Positions 35,079 through 44,825 of a stretch of 64,000 bases of DNA are shown here, one piece after another. The first letter of the stretch is position 1, and the number at the start of each line of letters is the position of its first letter. The translations under genes were made by a program, and so were the position numbers. The notes beneath the pieces were generated by a model. That model ran no database searches and was not told where the DNA came from. It worked only from the letters and a program-made list of their open reading frames with translations. Source of the DNA: Triatoma infestans (Eukaryota; Arthropoda; Insecta; Hemiptera; Reduviidae); NCBI GenBank assembly GCA_011037195.1, contig JAAEAF010004368.1, forward strand, positions 1-64,000. Reading direction: 5' to 3'.

Positions 35079-36771
35079 CACTGAACTAAACGACCTAAAT
35101 TCTAAAAGGCAAGACCAATACTTACAATCCCTTAGTACCAAAGACTACAGCTTATGGAGGACAACAAAACGCATTTTACACTACATACCTGTTACATCAC
35201 CTTTAAGAAACGACAATGGAAAATGGACAACAACTGACGAAGAAAAAGCCTCACTTTTCTCCCACCACCTCCAACAAGTTTTCCAGCCTCATAACTATGC
35301 GGAAGAAGAGACTCACAATAGAACAAGAACTGAATTGTATGAACCACTCCAACTTTCACTTCCACCAAAACCTTTTACACCCGCAGAAGTACAACATGCT
35401 ATTAAGAACTTGTCAAACAAGAAATCACCAGGATACGATCTCATTACTGCAGACATCCTTAAACTATTGCCAAAAAAAGCAATACTGTATCTCACGTTTC
35501 TATTTAATGCATCACTAAGGACTGTTTATTTCCCTCTTATCTGGAAATATTCCTTAGTAACTATGATACCAAAACCTGGCAAATCTCCTACAGAGCCTAC
35601 TTCCTACAGACCAATTAGTTTGCTTCCGATACTAGGAAAATTACTAGAAAAACTGCTCATAAAACGACTTACACACTATACAGACCGTATCATACCACAG
35701 CATCAATTTGGCTTCAGACAACAGCACTCTACTATTCATCAAATACAAAGAGTCACAACACACATTGCTAACGCTCTCGAATCCAAACAGATATGTACAG
35801 GCATTTTTCTAGATGTTTCACAAGCCTTCGATAAAGTATGGCACCCAGGATTGCTTGTCAAACTAAAGAGAATTCTACCTTTCACTTATTACCTTTTGCT
35901 AAAATCTTATCTCGAGGACAGATTCTTCAGTGTTAGGGTAAAAACAGTTATCTCCGACATTCATCCCATTGAGGCTGGAGTCCCGCAGGGGAGTGTTCTG
36001 GGGCCACTACTATACAATATTTACACATACGACATACCTGAACATCCGAATATAGTTACTGCGACCTATGCGGATGACACAGCACTACTTGTTACCAACA
36101 CAGACATAATAACCAACAAATTAATATTGGAGCAGCATTTGACTAACTTGCATAACTGGAACATCACATGGCAAAGTAAACTCAATATAAACAAAACAAA
36201 AACAGTACATTTTACTCTAAAAAAGACGGAAGATATACCTGTGAAATATGATAACGAACCATTACCGTTAAGTAACTCGGTAAAATATTTAGGGATGCAC
36301 TTGGACAAACGACTAACTTGGGCAACACATGTAAAAACTAAAAGACTTGAACTTAATTTACGTTTCAAACAGTTATATAGATTACTAAAGACAAAATCCA
36401 CATTAAACATAAACAACAAACTCCTAATTTACAAGACTCTATTGAAACCAATTTGGACATACGGACTTCAGCTTTGGGGAGCGGCTAAACAGACACATTT
36501 GAAAAAAATTCAGACATTCCAATCTCGCACACTGCGGACTATACTTTCATCTCCTTTCTATGTTACAAACGAAACAATACATAAAGACACAAACACTGAA
36601 ACAGTACAACAAGCAGCACATCGACTGTACACTAAGTATCATGTCAAACTGAACAGTCATACAAATCTTCTAATCAACAATTTACAAACAACTCTAGTTC
36701 CAGGAAGAAGACTAAAACGGAGATGGCCACAGGATTTGTTACATCCACAGTGTAGACAAACTTCATACTGA
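35011..36771 (+). CDS. Jockey ORF2 remnant: intact reverse transcriptase without endonuclease
   Basis: An open frame of 586 codons. The first ATG lies in leftover ORF1 DNA, so the true ORF2-derived part begins near residue 10. RT motifs in order: NKKSPGYDLI near 138, SYRPISLLPILGKLLEKL near 199, FGFRQQHST near 233, FLDVSQAFDKVWHPGLLVKL near 268, AGVPQGSVLGPLLYNIYT near 328, catalytic TATYADDTALL (Y353-D356), and YLGMHLDKRLTW near 429. The C-terminus ends in a basic PGRRLKRRWPQDL. The upstream apurinic endonuclease domain is gone. The frame has no stop or frameshift. Whether it is translated is unknown; it lacks its normal start context. Confidence 0.93.
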   Translation: MTNLNTRLPSHRAHYNQVTRHLNTELNDLNSKRQDQYLQSLSTKDYSLWRTTKRILHYIPVTSPLRNDNGKWTTTDEEKASLFSHHLQQVFQPHNYAEEETHNRTRTELYEPLQLSLPPKPFTPAEVQHAIKNLSNKKSPGYDLITADILKLLPKKAILYLTFLFNASLRTVYFPLIWKYSLVTMIPKPGKSPTEPTSYRPISLLPILGKLLEKLLIKRLTHYTDRIIPQHQFGFRQQHSTIHQIQRVTTHIANALESKQICTGIFLDVSQAFDKVWHPGLLVKLKRILPFTYYLLLKSYLEDRFFSVRVKTVISDIHPIEAGVPQGSVLGPLLYNIYTYDIPEHPNIVTATYADDTALLVTNTDIITNKLILEQHLTNLHNWNITWQSKLNINKTKTVHFTLKKTEDIPVKYDNEPLPLSNSVKYLGMHLDKRLTWATHVKTKRLELNLRFKQLYRLLKTKSTLNINNKLLIYKTLLKPIWTYGLQLWGAAKQTHLKKIQTFQSRTLRTILSSPFYVTNETIHKDTNTETVQQAAHRLYTKYHVKLNSHTNLLINNLQTTLVPGRRLKRRWPQDLLHPQCRQTSY

Positions 36772-36988
36772 CTGACAGACCTCACTGAACGACATTATGA
36801 ACTAGCATAATTACATTCACACCCATACATTCATTTCACTTCACATTTCATTTATTCACTCCATAAACAAATCACTCCAACAGGGCCATCATTGGATGGG
36901 GTACCTGCACACGTTCTACACGTCAGTCCATTATCATACAGACAACAGCATTACAGGCAAAACACATTTTGTGTTGGTACTGTATTAC

Positions 36989-37019
<31 letters not shown>

Positions 37020-37198
37020 AAAGATTGAAATATAAATATTTATTTACCGTAATTTATTCAAAAACTCATGTTTCAATGCTATTTGTATTCTTTCTAAAAT
37101 GCAAAATATTAATGCTTGCTTTAGGGCACTATATCCTAGTTATTAAAAATGATTACAATCATATTCTGTAGATAATTCCAAACACTGTATGTTCATGG

Positions 37199-37618
37199 TT
37201 GTTGTGGTGGTTTCACAAAACCGATGACATCACGACCACGATGAAGCTAATACACTCTGGCCACAAAGGACGACGACTTGACATAGTAGAACAACTCGAA
37301 ATATATAAACGCAAAACAAAAAACTTAATCAACGAACAGACAAAATTTGCCAGTAAACCATTATTCAAAACACTCTTCCCACAATAGCAACAGAAACGCA
37401 ATTACCAGTGCAAACATTACACACGCAACAAATAGTTCTTAAACGGATTTTAGTTTTAGGTTTAGTTTTTAAATCTACTAGGTATATATATATATAAATT
37501 TACTAGTTTTATATATATAGGGGGAAAAAAAAGTGCTTATTTGGATGATGTTTGTGAATGATGATGTGATATGTTGAGTGGAATGCATAATAAAAAACTT
37601 AATTATATAAAAAAAAAA
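37199..37618 (+). pseudogene. Penelope-like element, C-terminal end of GIY-YIG protein plus 3' UTR
   Basis: The 62-aa frame (37199-37387) contains MKLIHSGHKGRRLDIVEQLE, then IYKRK, LINEQ and PLFKTLF. This order matches the extreme C-terminus of Penelope-like element proteins after the GIY-YIG endonuclease (GRRLDILEQLEIY ... LNEQ ... PL). The 3' part runs through a TA-rich stretch to a poly(A) at about 37608-37621. The 5' side is truncated; its first bases TTGTTGTGGTGGTT are the same as the start of the F2 foldbacks. No flanking duplication was found. Confidence 0.7.
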
Positions 37619-37869
37619 AAACATATTTAGGTATATATGCTTTGCGAGGATATGAATGTTGTGTGAAAAAGTGAAATAATTACTGGGAAGGCATAGTTAT
37701 AAAAAATTTAATTATAACAATCGTTTAATTTTAAATGAATGTATGAATTTTAAATGTTAGTTTAAATTGTTATTTAATTTTATTTAAATTTATTTTGTGT
37801 ATTTTATATTTTATTTTGGTTAGTTAATTATTGTAAAGTAAATCTCCCTTCAACAACAGAGTTTTAAAA

Positions 37870-38148
37870 ATTAGACCCCCCCCTCCACGTGTTGTGTCCA
37901 TTGTAAGGAAAATTTGCCCTTTAACAACCCAAACACGTGTTTTCCCATCTAGCTGGCCGTATCCCTTGACCTAGTTTAAGAGTTTAGTTTTAAAATACAG
38001 TTAAATCAGTCAGTGTGAAAACTAAGTTTGCTCTGTGCAAGTCTGTGTTGTCACACTGTCTGAAAAATGCATCCTAAAGAATGGGCGAACGCCCGAAACC
38101 GGTCGATGACAACAAAATGAAGCAGGCTACCACGGAAAATGTTTCTGA
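37870..38148 (+). mobile_element. Foldback family F2, right half only (F2e)
   Basis: The inner segment (from GACCCCCCCTCCACGTGTTG) matches the inner arm of F2a near 6045-6186. The outer arm (about 38018-38148) matches other F2 right arms, with a mutated hammerhead-like motif near 38069-38107 (CTAAAGA instead of CTGAAGA). No left arm was found next to it. Confidence 0.75.
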
Positions 38149-38722
38149 TACATTAGAAAATAGTGTATAATAAATAGCATGTTTTGAAGGATACATTATG
38201 ACTAAATTTTAATGGTTGGTGTTAAGTATGCTCAGTGTTTATCAAATTATTTTTATTATGGGGGAACGATAAAAAATTACAGATTACCGATTAAAAGTGC
38301 AGATTATTTGCATGATATACTTTTGAAATTTCCTATCGCGCCCACTTAAAAAATGCCACCATGATATCTTTCTCAACATATTCTTAATGTAATTTAAACA
38401 TAAATTAATATCATTTAAAAATGATCATGATAAATACAAACAAATACATTTGATTGCCTCTATTATTTATTTCAATATCATCTCCTATATGCCGTTTGCT
38501 GCCAACCTACTTACATATCGATTTACTTACATATTTTCTTGTACTAACCCTGCTTGTATTTCACATTTATTTATTACTTGTACAAGTTTTTGACTGTCCA
38601 AAAACTTTGTATTACCTTTCTTTAAACTTTATCAGTACAGTTTACTCCTGAAATTTCTCCCCCCCCTCCCACCTAATAAAATGGAATAGCTTAAATGAAA
38701 AATGGCCAAATGAAATGAAAAA
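38149..38722 (+). repeat. Direct duplicate block, copy 1 (partner 42397-42970)
   Basis: About 570 bases starting ATACATTAGAAAATAGTG are nearly identical to 42397-42970. Both copies directly follow the right arm of an F2 element. There is no recognised coding content; the 65-aa frame at 38454-38651 is not a known protein. Confidence 0.85.
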
Positions 38723-39394
38723 ACTTAAACAAATGAAATGGATTCCACTTAAACAAACAACAAGTTAAATATATTTTAATATAATTTAATAACTAAAACC
38801 TATTAATTTTTTTTTCGTAGTATTTTTGATAAAAAAAAAAAAAAGAAATTAGTAATAAATCTAAAATATTCAAAAAACTTGTAGAAGTAAAAATTACAAT
38901 TTTTAATCCCATAAAATGTTAAGTTTAATAAAAGTAAATTGCTGTTTTAATCAATTTTTGAAATAAAAAAACCCACTGTACAAGAAAGTCTTTTTCTGGG
39001 AAGACTCTTTTAAAAGAATGACAAAGTTTTTGTCAGCAAGGTTTTCATTTTTTATTTATTTTTTTTTTTTTTTGCCTTTCATCCTTTTTTTATTATGAAA
39101 ATTGACAAGGTGCTTCATTTTTTTTTTTAAATATTCATCATTATAAATTTACTTCTTTAAAAGAAATAATTCCACAAAAACTTTTGTAATCTATATAAAA
39201 TTTTAAGATAAAAACAAAAATAAATTTATTGCAAAACAGTTAAAAATCTTTCATCATGCAAATCTCACGAGATTTTTACTCATCGACCAGTTACGGGCGT
39301 ACGTATATGTATGGGCGTACGATATTTACAAAATAAAGTTTTTTTTTTTTATGTTTTGTATTTTTAATTAAGATACGTCCCACATCTAAGGTAA
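38723..39394. other. AT-rich gap with homopolymers
   Basis: Poly(T) near 39060-39074 and 39119-39128. A fragment near 39277-39320 (CATCGACCAGTTACGGGCGT) may be a scrap of an F2 arm. Confidence 0.4.
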
Positions 39395-39396
39395 AT

Positions 39397-39500
39397 GACG
39401 TTCAGAATATTCTCAGTGCACTGCCGGCCTCCGGGCAGTGTCCTACTATTACAGCCAACAATGTGTATCACCGGACTCATTGAGCTTTAGAGGCTCCTAG
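39397..39500 (-). mobile_element. S1 SINE body fragment, minus strand
   Basis: It contains CTCAGTGCACTGCCGGCCTC then CGGGCAGTG and GAGGCTCCTAG, the complement of the S1 body. The tRNA head and the A tail are missing. Confidence 0.7.
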
Positions 39501-39616
39501 AGGGGGGGAAAAAAAAAAATCTGGAGTGAAACACTCACACAAATTTCTCTTACTAAAGTTTACAAAAAAATTAATACTGACAAATTTTATTATTAGTATA
39601 CAAAATTTAATGGAGC

Positions 39617-41020
39617 TGTAATGTGATAACAAGAAGAAAAATCTATAATTTTTAATTATAAAAATTATAACTAGTAGTGCCGTATTTATTGGCGTGAATG
39701 TATTTATTGGCGTGAATGTATTTATTGGCGTGAATGTATTTATTAGCGTAAATAGTATTTATTGCATGAATGTTAGTGTGAATGTATAGATTAGGTTTTT
39801 TATTTTGGGGTTGAAAGAAATTTTATAAAAGTATTTCAACCCCACTAGGTTTAAGTTCAATTTAGGATTAGTCCATTTTAGGGGGTGCAGGAACATTTGC
39901 TGAAAGTACTGCACACCCCAACTAGTTTTATAGTAAATAGCCTCCTCAGAATAGATTATGTAGCTAAAGTGTACATAAAAATAAAAATGAAAATATTGAT
40001 GCAACATGGCACCCAAAGTACTTTTACTCGTCGTGAATTTTATTCAAATTACTTGTGGCAATTAAAGGGATGACACAACAATAAATCCACACTCCCCCTC
40101 GTCGACTAGATTGATGATATAAGTGGGGACGTGTGGAAAGATTCAGAACCTGGGGCTCTTCCCCGCCTTGTTCAGCAAGGTGTTGTGCAAGCAAGAGGCC
40201 AACTAGGTAGCAGCATGTGTCATCCCAGATCGACACATGCTGCTACCTAGATTGGGGCGCTAATAACCACAGTAGTTGATGCGCCAAAAAAAAAAAAACT
40301 AGTAGTGCCAGCCAGTCGCTAGTATTCAGGTCAAGAGCCGCGGTCAGTGCACGGTCAAAGGGACCGCCAAGGACAGGAACCGCCAAAGACACAGTGCTTT
40401 CAAAAAGGCCATTATACGGTCAGTATACAGAAGCCGCCTGGCCAATATACAAGTGTCAACAAATCATTCAAAAGACCACCTGGCTACAGTCTTTGATAAC
40501 CGGCAATAAACAAACACTCAAAAGACCACCTGGCTACAGTCTTTTGATAACTACCAACACCTGTTGCCACACCTGTTCACCGACCAATTCAGGACCTAGG
40601 GTCCCGACACACGGCAAGAGATGTGGCCCGTAATTACACACTTGTCAATGTGTGGAGTGATGGCAATATAACGTCTCTTCACAAGAAGAGGGGATGATTA
40701 TTCTTCAGTATTTCATCAGCGTATCATCAAGATTCTACGAGTGACATAGTTTATACATCGGAGCGCGTCCCTATCTAAGTATTTAAAACATATATTTATT
40801 TTTCAATCACTATAGTTGTGCATTCTAGTTACATTTTAAATCATTTTAAATTAATTGTAGTTATATCTTTTCAAACGTTTAATTTATTGTTAAAATATAT
40901 ATATCTATTTTCGTAAATTAGTAATTCATATTCCGAGTAACAACTCTCTAAAAATCTCTAATTAACTCCCAACTATTGATCGCATCACAACACCTCTCCA
41001 AGACATCTGAACCCTCTAAA
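39617..41020 (+). mobile_element. LTR-like repeat E, copy E2, with 4-bp target duplication and nested retroposon
   Basis: It starts TGTAATGTGATAAC and ends CCCTCTAAA, flanked by GAGC on both sides (39613-39616 and 41021-41024). It is an inverted match to E1 (12553-13364). Internal landmarks are two hairpins with AAAGACCACCTGGCTACAGT and TCGGAGCGCGTCCCTATC. Removing the nested retroposon and one duplicate leaves about 780 bp. The 4-bp duplication and TG start suggest a solo LTR; the expected final CA is not preserved. Confidence 0.65.
39682..40296 (+). mobile_element. Poly(A) retroposon with 18-bp minisatellite and hairpins, 13-bp target duplication
   Basis: AACTAGTAGTGCC flanks it at 39669-39681 and 40297-40309. 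The 5' end is an 18-bp tandem repeat, GTATTTATTGGCGTGAAT three times plus variant units (39682-39771). Then comes GGGGTTGAAA paired with TTTCAACCCC (39807-39843), and a perfect 19-bp stem of CTAGGTAGCAGCATGTGTC with its complement (40203-40250). The 3' end GGCGCTAATAACCACAGTAG plus GATGCGCC and A12 is the S1 SINE-type end. No protein and no tRNA head are seen. It appears to be a chimeric SINE-like element. Confidence 0.8.
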
Positions 41021-41094
41021 GAGCAAATCGCAAAAACTGAAAAAAACCTGTTGAATATATAAATGGGTCCGCAATGCTGGATAACTTTTGGTAT

Positions 41095-41336
41095 TTAATC
41101 CGTCGTAACATGCATATTCCTTTTGTTTTTGACCGGTTTCGGATTTTCATTCATCGTCAGAGCAAAGAATCATCAAGTTCGTGTAAAGAATTCACTTCAA
41201 TGTAATGTTTTTTGTTACACTCCGACACTTGTTTGGTTTGTTGGTTGTATATTCATGTACGGGAGGTTATAAGGTTATGTTACTATATGTGTGGGTTGTA
41301 TTTAACAACAAAATGGAATTATTATAAATTATGATT
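41095..41336. mobile_element. Foldback family F1, half copy (F1b)
   Basis: One arm plus the centre of F1, from AATCCGTCGTAACATGCATA to the AATTATTATAAATTATG centre. The hammerhead-like motif lies on the minus strand near 41130-41166 with core CTGACGA, GAAA and CCGGTC. The opposite arm is missing; the sequence gives way to the F2d target duplication. Confidence 0.75.
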
Positions 41337-41353
41337 ATACATTAGAAAATAGT

Positions 41354-42396
41354 TGTTGTGGTGGTTGGTTCCGCAGAGCTGGAAAGTATCAGAGACATTT
41401 TCCGTGGTAGCCTGCTTGATTTTGTGGTCATCGACCGGTTTCGGGCGTTCGCCCATCTTCAGGATGCATTTTTTCAGACAGTGTGACAACACAGACTTGC
41501 ACAGAGCAAACTCAGTTTACACACTGACTCTGTGTTTACACTTTAGTATTAATAATATATTATAGCTATTTCAACCAAACCTTAAAAAATTATTTAATTG
41601 AAAAATGGCAACACTGTTATTATTATTACTTTTATAATTTTTTTTTATGGAGGGGGAAATGTCTTCGCACAAAGTGTGGGACTTGCACCCACTAAAAAAC
41701 CCCCCTCCCTCATAAGCACTTGTCCATTCCGGAACTACATATACAGGGTGGTGCCTCGTAACCGCGGGCTGCCTCCGGCCTAGCTGGACCACGTCCTCAG
41801 GAGGTCGAGGTGCCTATTCATGTCTACAATCTTCATCCATAGGATCGTCCGGACAAAGGTAGCCACCCAGTTCTAACGGTCTTCCAAGGCGAGCATGGCC
41901 CTCACCACCGTCTCCCGTGAGATCCTCCCGATTTGGATTCCAGCTTCGGCCGTTCTCGCTCCCATCTGCCACATCTAAAAAAGATATGGAACGCTCATCC
42001 TTCTCTGCATCTCCGTAGATGCACACTTCCACTTTCCCCACTCTCCATAGGTACTCCGGCAAAACAGCCATGCCCTGTGAGAAATTGGGTGAAGAAATAG
42101 TCGACCTCGCCCTGCCGCCTACTTACCCATTCAGGCAGACTGGAGAAGAGACTCGCGATCCACCTACCGCGGCGCTCATTCCCCCAACGCTTCTGCCACC
42201 TTCGCAGCGTGGCCGGCCTGGCCTCAGTCTGGCACTGAGGCTCTGTGTAAACACAGAGTCAGTGTGTAAACTGAGTTTGCTCTGTGCAAGTCTGTGTTGT
42301 CACACTGTCTGAAAAATGCATCCTAAAGAATGGGCGAACGCCCGAAACCGGTCGATGACAACAAAATGAAGCAGGCTACCACGGAAAATGTCTCTG
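41354..42396 (+). mobile_element. Foldback element F2d carrying an R1 LINE fragment, perfect 17-bp target duplication
   Basis: It begins TGTTGTGGTGGTTGGTTCC and ends ACGGAAAATGTCTCTG. Direct repeats ATACATTAGAAAATAGT flank it at 41337-41353 and 42397-42413. The arms (41354-41523 and about 42243-42396) hold a well-preserved hammerhead-like motif on the minus strand (41430-41468) and a mutated one on the plus strand (42318-42356). The ~700-bp centre is a piece of R1-clade LINE in minus orientation, whose longer relative lies at 45650-46580. Confidence 0.9.
41524..42240 (-). pseudogene. R1-clade LINE C-terminal fragment (cargo of F2d)
   Basis: On the minus strand the translation, in shifting frames, reads TQFLTGHGCFAEYLWRVGKV then a later TVVRAMLA...W-VATFVRTI and MNRHLD. 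This is the region after the RT domain of R1/Waldo/TRAS-type LINEs, ending near a MNRHLD-like terminus. The best single frame is 41814-42071. The 3' untranslated part includes a G-rich tract and ends at about 41524. It matches 45890-46580 in inverted orientation but is 5' shorter. The usual cysteine-histidine cluster is damaged. Confidence 0.85.
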
Positions 42397-42970
42397 ATAC
42401 ATTAGAAAATAGTGTATAATAAATAGCATGTTTTGAAGGATACATTATAACTAAATTTTAATGGTTGGTGTTAGGTATGCTCAGTGTTTATCAAGTCATT
42501 TTTATTATGGGGGAACGATAAGAAATTACAGATTACCGATTAAAAGTGCAGATTATTTGCATGATATACTTTTGAAATTTCCTATCGCGCCCACTTAAAA
42601 AATGCCACCATGATATCTTTCTCAACATATTCTTAATGTCATTTAAACATAACTTAATATCATTAAAAAATAATTATGATAAATAAAAACGAATACATTT
42701 GATTTCCTCTATTATTTATTTCAATATCATCTCCTATTTGCCGTTTGCTGCCAACCTTCTTACATATCGATTTACTTACATATTTTCTTGTACTAACCCT
42801 GCTTGTATTTCACATTTATTTATTATTTGTACAAGCTTTTGACTGTCCAAAAACTTTGTATTACCTTTCTTTAAACTTTATCAGTACAATATACACCTGA
42901 AATTTCTCCCGCCCCCACCTAATAAAATGGAATAACTTAAATGAAAAATGGCCAAATGAAATGAAAAAAC
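42397..42970 (+). repeat. Direct duplicate block, copy 2 (partner 38149-38722)
   Basis: Nearly identical to the first copy, with scattered substitutions. It starts with the right target-duplication copy of F2d and ends where family D begins (at about 42970). Confidence 0.85.
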
Positions 42971-43605
42971 TGTTCAGTAAAAACGCATTTCCGGTTTACG
43001 AATTTTCTTGAAACTCCTCATTTTGGCAATCTATTTTTTTCTAATTAATTTTTGTTTAGATGGTAGTATTGTATAATCAACTATGATAGCATTTTACAGG
43101 AAAACATAACCCTGACCCACCCCAAAAGTCCCCGTAAATGAGTTAACCCGGAGAAATGTTAAAGACAAAAAGTTGTAGCTCTTTATATGTTGTGTAGTTC
43201 ACGGTTGGAGCCGTTATAGAAAAAATAGCAAAAAACTGAAAAATGTTTTTCAGTAAAAAAGCAATTTCGGCCATCCGATATTGTGGAAAATGTTACAAAT
43301 AAAAGTTGAACCTGTTTGTATGTGTACATGATATGTAATCTTTAAAGAAAATCGTTGAAACCGTTTTTGAGAAAATCACAAAAAAACTGAGAAAAAAAAA
43401 CTAGTGAGTAAAGTGACACGTCCGGTTTAACGATTGTTTACGAAAAGCTTATTCTCAGATCTTCTGGTAGCACTTTAACGAAATATTAAATTTGAACAGT
43501 CTGCGATTTTTTATTTTTGAGATATGCTATCTTACAGAAAGAAAGAAATTTTGGCGAATTGTTTCTTGTGTATGAACAAAATATTTTAAAAATTAAAAAA
43601 TTTAG

Positions 43606-44762
43606 GGACGGGGATAGCTAAGTGGTTAGCGTAGTGAATTCCCACGCGGAGGCCCCGGGTTCGAGTCCAGCTGTGCTACCCTTAGATTTTTTCTTCAGGA
43701 GCCCTACAACTCACTGTCCTGTGATGGACATGGCCGTGTAGGTCCCGGCTCTAGAATTGGCCTACGGTATGTCCTGCCTGTCGTACGAGGCGACTAAAAG
43801 GGTGACCCTGCACAGGAATTGACGTATTTTTAATAAGACATGCTCTAATCCAATGTGCGGATATTAAAAATCTAGAAGTAGCTTTAGAACTGCATACTTC
43901 TAGAAACAGAATTAGCGTTGGTCTGTGGTGCCTCCATCGCCCACCCTTCGGGGTGCAATCAGCCTCTGGCTCTCCAGGTTGGGGATTCCCTCCTCCAACC
44001 CATCCTGATCCTTTCCCCTTGCAGGTTGCCTGCAAGTATCCTGGGTTACTGACACCCCTGTTCTTCAGGCAATGGACAGGAATCAGTAGATGGACCGGCA
44101 CATCCATCGGGCTTGTGGTCAGTCACGCTAGCTCGTTAGAGTTGAAACACTGAACTACGGGCGCAAGCGCCTACCGAGCCAATTTCTTGCAATTGAGGTT
44201 GGATTCGTAGTGGTCGTGGTTTAAACAGCAGCTCCAAGGACTGCAGTCATGAGTTGAGCGGGAGGAGACTCGCTATATAAAATGGAACCCCGGAACCAGC
44301 CCATAAGTTGGTAGCGCATTTGCTGGGGTGCGCGGTTTACCAGAGCCTGTTAGAGTTTGCCTTCTCTAGCTTCTGGGAGTGAAGTGTGATCTTCGTGTGA
44401 TCACTTTGCGCACAGGTTGAGCGTATCATAACCTGCCCTTAAATGGGTCAAGCGGGGGCGTGCCCGGATGGGCACCTCTGCCAGTGGGAGGCCTTGCACT
44501 ATACCCACCCACTGGTGGCGACAGCCTTCTCTTGTTAAACGATCCCGTTGCTTGCAACGGGGGACCGGTAAACCCGAAAGGGTAGGTACGGTCTTAAAAG
44601 ATCCCCTAAAGTCCAGAAGGATACAGGGTTGTCGGGAAAAATGTCCTGTGATGGACAGTGTTGTCTGTAACGAGAGAGACTGTCCAGAGGCCAGCAGTGC
44701 ACTGAGTAGGTTCCGGGGGCTAATGACCATAGATGTTGACGCGCCTTAAATAAATAAATAAA
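43606..44762 (+). mobile_element. S1 SINE split by a 911-bp insertion
   Basis: The head GGACGGGGATAGCTAAGTGG and B box GGTTCGAGTCC are at 43606-43670. The body is cut after TGTCCTGTGATGGACA (43715-43730) and resumes with the same 16 bases at 44642-44657, ending GACGCGCCTTAAAT and an A-rich tail. Confidence 0.9.
43731..44641. mobile_element. GC-rich retroposon-like insert in the SINE, 16-bp target duplication
   Basis: The insert is much richer in G and C than the window. It begins TGGCCGTGTAGGTCCCGG, contains GTCCTGCCTGTCGTACGAGG and ends TTGTCGGGAAAA. The long perfect flank duplication is typical of LINE-driven insertion. No RT or endonuclease motif is visible in either strand; the 118-aa minus frame (43751-44107) and 109-aa frame (44401-44730) have no known domain. 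It may be the 5' region of a LINE or a non-coding derivative. Orientation is uncertain, though the terminal AAAA suggests plus. Confidence 0.7.
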
Positions 44763-44825
44763 ATAAAAAAAAATTGCACTAAATTTACAATACTTCCTCT
44801 TATCAAAGTAACAGAAGTAAAAATA

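Larger units (their letters stand above)
34546..37021 (+). mobile_element. Jockey-like LINE, internally deleted, with 12-bp target duplication
   Basis: The 2,476-bp element is bounded by AGATTGAAATAT at 34534-34545 and 37022-37033. It has a 5' untranslated region, the start of ORF1, an abrupt jump into the RT part of ORF2, a 3' untranslated region and a poly(A) of about 20. Because both true ends appear present, the missing part (rest of ORF1 and the endonuclease half of ORF2) is an internal deletion, not 5' truncation. The perfect flanks and clean frames suggest a recent insertion. Confidence 0.92.
39512..41055 (-). mobile_element. Repeat family D, copy D5, split by LTR-like element E2
   Basis: The right end (TCTGGAGTGAAACACTCACA) is at 39520-39545 and runs to 39612. 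The continuation resumes at 41025 with CGCAAAAACTGAAAAAAACC. Closing the gap restores the expected D order, so E2 inserted into this D copy. Confidence 0.7.
42970..44825 (-). mobile_element. Repeat family D, copy D6, interrupted by a SINE
   Basis: The D interior on the minus strand runs from AACTGTTCAGTAAAAACGCA at 42970 to about 43605. The left end (AATACTTCCTCTTATCAAAG) appears at 44785-44810, after the SINE. The right-hand hairpin end is missing. Confidence 0.72.

Noticed and set aside
36066..36419. 117-aa minus-strand frame opposite the Jockey RT
   Set aside because: Antisense shadow of a strongly supported RT coding region.
39682..39771. CRISPR-like spaced repeats
   Set aside because: The 18-bp units are directly tandem without spacers, inside a eukaryotic retroposon.
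43751..44107. 118-aa minus-strand open frame in the GC-rich insert
   Set aside because: It crosses GC-rich DNA where long frames arise easily, has no recognised domain and starts and stops within a mobile insert.
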